A DNA stretch of 19,137 nucleotides from Lachnospiraceae bacterium (GTDB lineage: Bacteria > Bacillota > Clostridia > Lachnospirales > Lachnospiraceae): contig VSNY01000066.1 in assembly GCA_009774535.1 (NCBI GenBank), positions 1 to 19,137 on the forward strand, read 5' to 3'. Below the pieces are notes generated by a model. That model ran no database searches, had not been told where the DNA came from, and saw nothing but the letters and a program-made list of their open reading frames with translations. Both the position numbers and the translations under genes were made by a program. Below, piece by piece: positions 15,381 to 19,137 of the stretch (position 1 is the stretch's first letter; each line of letters starts with the position of its first letter).

Positions 15381-15407
15381 GATTTTGAATTATGGGGGCA
15401 GATCAAT

Positions 15408-18260
15408 TTGAAAAAACAGTATGGCAGGATAGGAATATTTTCCGGCATGTTTATCTTTATATTTTTTGTTTCATTTTTCATATGGCCAGTGTATCAACGT
15501 ACAGAACATCAAATCGTAATCGAAGCAAACGGGATCGTAAATGATGCATCGCTTGCAGACGGCGTGCAGATACAAAGCATATATTTGGATGGAAAAGAGC
15601 AGGATTTGACGGATTTTTTTCAGGCAAATACTTGGAATTATGAAAATGGGATGTTTACCTGGAACAGTTTTTGCACGAATCAGAACAGGATAGAGGCAGC
15701 GGCGGTTTTTCGTCAGGCAGAGATTTATTTTTTGGAAAATTCATATTGCGGTGGAATGACCTGTTATATCGACGGCAGGGAGTATGCTTCCAGGGATTTG
15801 TATGCACCAGAGACAGGAAGCTTTCGGCTTGTAGTAAACGGAGAAAAGAATCCAAACAGTTTTGGAAGGCTGTTTTTTAGTATTGTTGCTGCGGCTGGTC
15901 TTTTTCTTGTTTTTAGCTATGCTGGGAACAGGATGCATTTACCGCGCGACAGAATGATTTTATGCAGATATTTTCAGAAAATCGGCCGGACGTTTGATAT
16001 TTTAAATGCTGCAGTCTGTATGCTGCTTTTGTTTACGGTGATCTATAATTTTTCCGCAGTCGTGGAGAAAAGCCGTTTTTATGAAACACTTACACATGAT
16101 ATAGATACAACAGAACAGATGCTGTTTACCAAGACAGGTTCTGTGATACAGGAAATAGATCTGGATGCCAAAACAACGGAAATAACACTTTACTTTCAGA
16201 AAGAAAAATTATTTCAGGGAAGCATTGATGTAGCTGTGATACAAGATCAAAAGGAGATCTGTGAAAAACATGTATACGCTGGCAGTATCCAAGATGATTT
16301 TACCTATACGTTTCAAACGCCTGCTTTGAAGAAGGGAACCTATACCATTGTGATCAGCGGTCCGGATCAGGAAAATGGGCGTGTGTCCCTGCTGTTAAGC
16401 AGACAAAAGATGTTTGCGAATGCGCAGATCGACGGGAACACATATGATGGAAATGTGGCTGTGACACTACAAACGTCTATTACGCCGACAGCCCATGCGT
16501 ACAGAATCATCTTGTTTGCAGTTTTGCTTCTGACTGCCGGGACAGCTTTATGGAATACGCTGCGTCAAAGTAGGAGTTCATCGGTATATTATATCTGCGC
16601 CGTATTACTGACAGCAATGACAATAGGGATTCAGTTTCCTTGTCTATCAATAACACCGGAGTTTTTTGGAGAAAGCGGCAGTAATTTTTATCAAATGACG
16701 TATCAGCTTGAATGGAAAGAACATATTTTGCTGGATGATGCAGGCTATTGGCCATTGTTTCAAAGGCTGATTGCTGATTTTATTATTTACGTTTTAAGAC
16801 AGGGGAAATATGCCGTTTATTTAATGCAGGGCTGCGCAGTACTTTTTGTATCGTTTGCTTTTGCAAGGTTTTGTCTGCATTTCTATCAGAGTTATGCACA
16901 GGAACGTGCAAGATTTGCAGTCAGTTTGTTTGGAGGTGTTTCCTATGTAGTTGTCTATGGGGAAGAATGTCTGGCGTTTCATAATTTTGCGTATTATGGA
17001 ATAGTTCTGCTGCTTTTGAATCTGCTGCTGGATTTTGGCCAGTTGACTAAAAAGCAGTTCCTGTTTCTAACAACGGAAGGCGCGTTGCTGTGTTTATCGA
17101 AAGGACGGTACGGAGTATTTTTTCCATTGTATGCAATGCTGCTGGCATTGTTTTTGATCAGACAGATTTGGTGTAGAAATAGGCAAAGAGCAGCTTGTAA
17201 GAGTGAGTTCAGGCAGATGATTTACCTGTCTGTGACAGGTGTAGGGGCATTCTTGCAGACAGTATACATGCTCAATCATATATCTGTATGGAACACCGAT
17301 ACAAAAGGAGCGGGACAGGTCATCTCTTCCAGTATTTATTATTGTGTGCAGGCGTTTATTACTGTTTGGATACCATATAGTGATATTACATGGAATGCTC
17401 CGGTCATGAACAGTTTTTTTATTATACTGCTGACGGGTGCCTGTATGTTTGCGGTATACAAATGGAAAGAGAGAAAAAAAATCTGCGGCCATATGGCAGT
17501 CATCGCAACTTTTCTTATGGGAAGTTCTATGATGAACGCAATTATGCAGGATGAATACAAAAATTATACATGGAGCAAAGTAAGTCCTCTGACGTTGAAC
17601 CGTGCTAATATTTTTATGATTACGGGAATTCTTTTTCTGCTGTTTCTTTTGTGCAGCCTGATTCGGAAAAAAGAAGTCAGGGAATGGGTCTTTAGTATCC
17701 TGCTGCTTGTATTGAGTGTCCGCTTCCTCGCATCCCGGGGGATTTACAATAATGATAATTGCTTTATACAGGCAAATTGGAACAATGATTATCAGGTGAT
17801 TGATCAGGAAAGCTATATTATACCCATTTGGTACCAGGAGCGTTTTATTACAAAAAATGCAGAAGTGATGTATCTGGGTTCCAGAGAGGAAGAGGAACTT
17901 GAAACAAGTCAGTGGAATTATACAACAGGGCCAACTATCATCAAAACGATGGATTTTCCATATAAGACAACAAGTGTTTTTCAGACGAATGTTTTAAAGG
18001 AACGGTCTGTCAACTCCATTTACGCAAAAAAAGCGGCCGTCGGAATGAACGGGAATGTCACCGTGATCCTATATGATGAGAATGATCAAATACTGTGCAG
18101 GGAAAAGGCAAAGCCGACAGACCAGAGATTGTATCTAAGTTATGTGTTTGACCAGCCAGTCGGTGGCGTTGCCCGGATGGAATTTGTCGATGATACCGGA
18201 AGAAGTGTACATGTACAGACCGATTTGTTTTTAGGGATTTGTGTGGATAAGGAGAAATAG
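15408..18260 (+). CDS. Large polytopic membrane protein, putative GT-C-like glycosyltransferase of the Gtr cassette
   Basis: A 950-residue protein I do not recognise by name. It has an N-terminal membrane segment (~8-28), an outside loop (~30-150), two segments (~154-173 and ~197-218), and a beta-rich soluble region (~220-360) that resembles the extra domain of the operon's ABC permease. About ten or more further segments (~364-775) and a soluble C-terminal part (~780-950) follow. The loop near residues 430-450, with LLDDAGYWP, is a possible acidic active-site loop as in GT-C enzymes (inference). It takes the place of the type-specific transferase in a gtr cassette. The start is TTG 15408 with a GGGGG run upstream; no better in-frame start precedes it. 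Its stop abuts the next gene. Confidence 0.75.
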   Translation: MKKQYGRIGIFSGMFIFIFFVSFFIWPVYQRTEHQIVIEANGIVNDASLADGVQIQSIYLDGKEQDLTDFFQANTWNYENGMFTWNSFCTNQNRIEAAAVFRQAEIYFLENSYCGGMTCYIDGREYASRDLYAPETGSFRLVVNGEKNPNSFGRLFFSIVAAAGLFLVFSYAGNRMHLPRDRMILCRYFQKIGRTFDILNAAVCMLLLFTVIYNFSAVVEKSRFYETLTHDIDTTEQMLFTKTGSVIQEIDLDAKTTEITLYFQKEKLFQGSIDVAVIQDQKEICEKHVYAGSIQDDFTYTFQTPALKKGTYTIVISGPDQENGRVSLLLSRQKMFANAQIDGNTYDGNVAVTLQTSITPTAHAYRIILFAVLLLTAGTALWNTLRQSRSSSVYYICAVLLTAMTIGIQFPCLSITPEFFGESGSNFYQMTYQLEWKEHILLDDAGYWPLFQRLIADFIIYVLRQGKYAVYLMQGCAVLFVSFAFARFCLHFYQSYAQERARFAVSLFGGVSYVVVYGEECLAFHNFAYYGIVLLLLNLLLDFGQLTKKQFLFLTTEGALLCLSKGRYGVFFPLYAMLLALFLIRQIWCRNRQRAACKSEFRQMIYLSVTGVGAFLQTVYMLNHISVWNTDTKGAGQVISSSIYYCVQAFITVWIPYSDITWNAPVMNSFFIILLTGACMFAVYKWKERKKICGHMAVIATFLMGSSMMNAIMQDEYKNYTWSKVSPLTLNRANIFMITGILFLLFLLCSLIRKKEVREWVFSILLLVLSVRFLASRGIYNNDNCFIQANWNNDYQVIDQESYIIPIWYQERFITKNAEVMYLGSREEEELETSQWNYTTGPTIIKTMDFPYKTTSVFQTNVLKERSVNSIYAKKAAVGMNGNVTVILYDENDQILCREKAKPTDQRLYLSYVFDQPVGGVARMEFVDDTGRSVHVQTDLFLGICVDKEK

Positions 18261-19137
18261 ATGATAAAAGATTTTATAAAAATGTCTCATTACGCAGGAA
18301 TGCGTGAAGATTTGGTACAGGCTGGGGGCGGCAATTCTGCTTATAAAATATCACCGGACAAAATGATCATCAAGGCATCCGGATATCCGCTGGCGGAATT
18401 GTCAGAAGAGGATGGATATTCCGTCGTCAATCCCAAGATCATTACAGCCGCATTTTCAGATCAGGCGCAGCCGGACAATTTGACAGAAGAAGATGCAAAA
18501 AAGATCCTGCGGGATGCATGGATCGATGGAAAGCGTCCTTCCATAGAGACTTTTTTGCACGCCATAGCGGGCAAATACACGCTGCATACCCACCCGGTTG
18601 CTGTTAATGTCCTTGCCTGCCGGAAACAGGGAGTGAAAGAACTGCAGCGGTTATTTCCGCAGGCGTGGATTATACCTTATGCGACGCCGGGGATCGAATT
18701 GGCAAAGGTATTTTTTCAGACAGCAAAAGCATCAGATCAAAAGAAACCGGATGTTATTTTTCTGTTAAATCATGGACTGCTGATCAGTGGTGACAGTGCG
18801 CAGCAGGTGATGGAACGGACGGAACAGACGGTAAGAAAAATAGAACAGGCACTTGGTCTGCAGATGCAGGAATATCATTATGCATCCGAATTGTGGAATC
18901 TGTTTGCAGACGGAATTGTGTGGAATGTAACAGACGTACATGTACGACTGGCTTATCAAAAACTGCACGGTTTATGGGAACATGCATTCTGTCCGGATTG
19001 TGTCGTATTTCTTGGAAAGAAGATATGGGAAACAGATCTGTTGGAAGAAAAAAATCTGGAAGCGTTTCGTGATGTATATGGAGAACCATCGGTGATTTTA
19101 TACCGCGGGTATTTGTACCTTTCTCTTATACAAATCT
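18261..19137 (+). CDS. Class II aldolase/adducin-family protein, cut by the right edge
   Basis: The frame is open from ATG 18261 to the window end (292 codons seen), with AAGGAG upstream, and starts directly after the previous stop. The N-terminal ~200 residues are a class II aldolase domain: AGGGNSAYK (Asn25), IIKASG, PSIETFLH (Glu96), the metal ligands H109 and H111 in LHTHP, and H171 in LLNHGLLISG. It resembles the aldolase half of RhaD-type (COG3347-like) proteins more than short fuculose-phosphate aldolases. The ~90 residues after it are unassigned and the end is missing. In a glycan operon it may make or break a phosphorylated precursor of an unusual component; this is inference. Confidence 0.85.
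   Translation, partial: MIKDFIKMSHYAGMREDLVQAGGGNSAYKISPDKMIIKASGYPLAELSEEDGYSVVNPKIITAAFSDQAQPDNLTEEDAKKILRDAWIDGKRPSIETFLHAIAGKYTLHTHPVAVNVLACRKQGVKELQRLFPQAWIIPYATPGIELAKVFFQTAKASDQKKPDVIFLLNHGLLISGDSAQQVMERTEQTVRKIEQALGLQMQEYHYASELWNLFADGIVWNVTDVHVRLAYQKLHGLWEHAFCPDCVVFLGKKIWETDLLEEKNLEAFRDVYGEPSVILYRGYLYLSLIQI

Overview
The window looks like a cell-surface glycan locus from a Gram-positive clostridial bacterium, most likely Lachnospiraceae (inferred). The grounds are strong GGAGG-type ribosome binding sites, ATG/GTG/TTG starts, an XRE regulator in front of an ABC-exporter glycan operon, and the general style of the membrane glycosylation proteins. All genes are on the + strand. They are packed with 0 to about 55 nt between them, with several stop/start contacts and no visible internal terminator, so the region is probably one long transcription unit. 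It enters from an AT-rich leader and runs off the right edge.

Layout: (1) 1-389 is a non-coding leader with inverted repeats and a 32-bp tandem repeat. (2) 390-764 is an XRE-type regulator. (3) 771-5302 is an export/assembly block: a GT4 glycosyltransferase, an ABC-2 permease with an unusual N-terminal extracytoplasmic domain, its Wzt/TagH-like ATPase, and a GT2 glycosyltransferase. (4) 5331-9238 is a complete GDP-D-glycero-alpha-D-manno-heptose module: hddA kinase, an NAD-dependent epimerase/dehydratase, a fused guanylyltransferase + phosphatase (hddC-gmhB), and gmhA isomerase. (5) 9294-11675 is a three-part protein: a GT2 domain, a tract of 15-residue repeats, and a radical SAM domain. (6) 11681-14188 is a membrane acyltransferase fused to a GT39-like membrane glycosyltransferase. 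(7) 14232-18260 is a Gtr-like cassette: a DPM1-type GT2 containing a 9-G tract, a GtrA-family protein, and a 950-residue polytopic membrane protein. (8) 18261 to the end is a class II aldolase-family gene cut by the window edge.

Working model (inference): sedoheptulose 7-phosphate is turned into GDP-heptose. The cytoplasmic GT4/GT2 enzymes use it, perhaps with other sugars, to build a chain that the ABC transporter exports. Outside the membrane, polyprenyl-phosphate-sugar donors made by the DPM1-like enzyme feed the polytopic GT-C-like proteins, which decorate the chain, with O-acylation added by the acyltransferase domain. The G9 tract in the DPM1-like gene could switch this decoration on and off. 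The first half is visibly richer in G+C than the part after about 11.7 kb, so the locus looks mosaic.

The least conventional items are the GT2-repeat-radical SAM fusion, the acyltransferase-glycosyltransferase fusion, a similar-looking extracytoplasmic beta-rich region in both the ABC permease and the 950-residue protein, and the possible phase-variable G tract.
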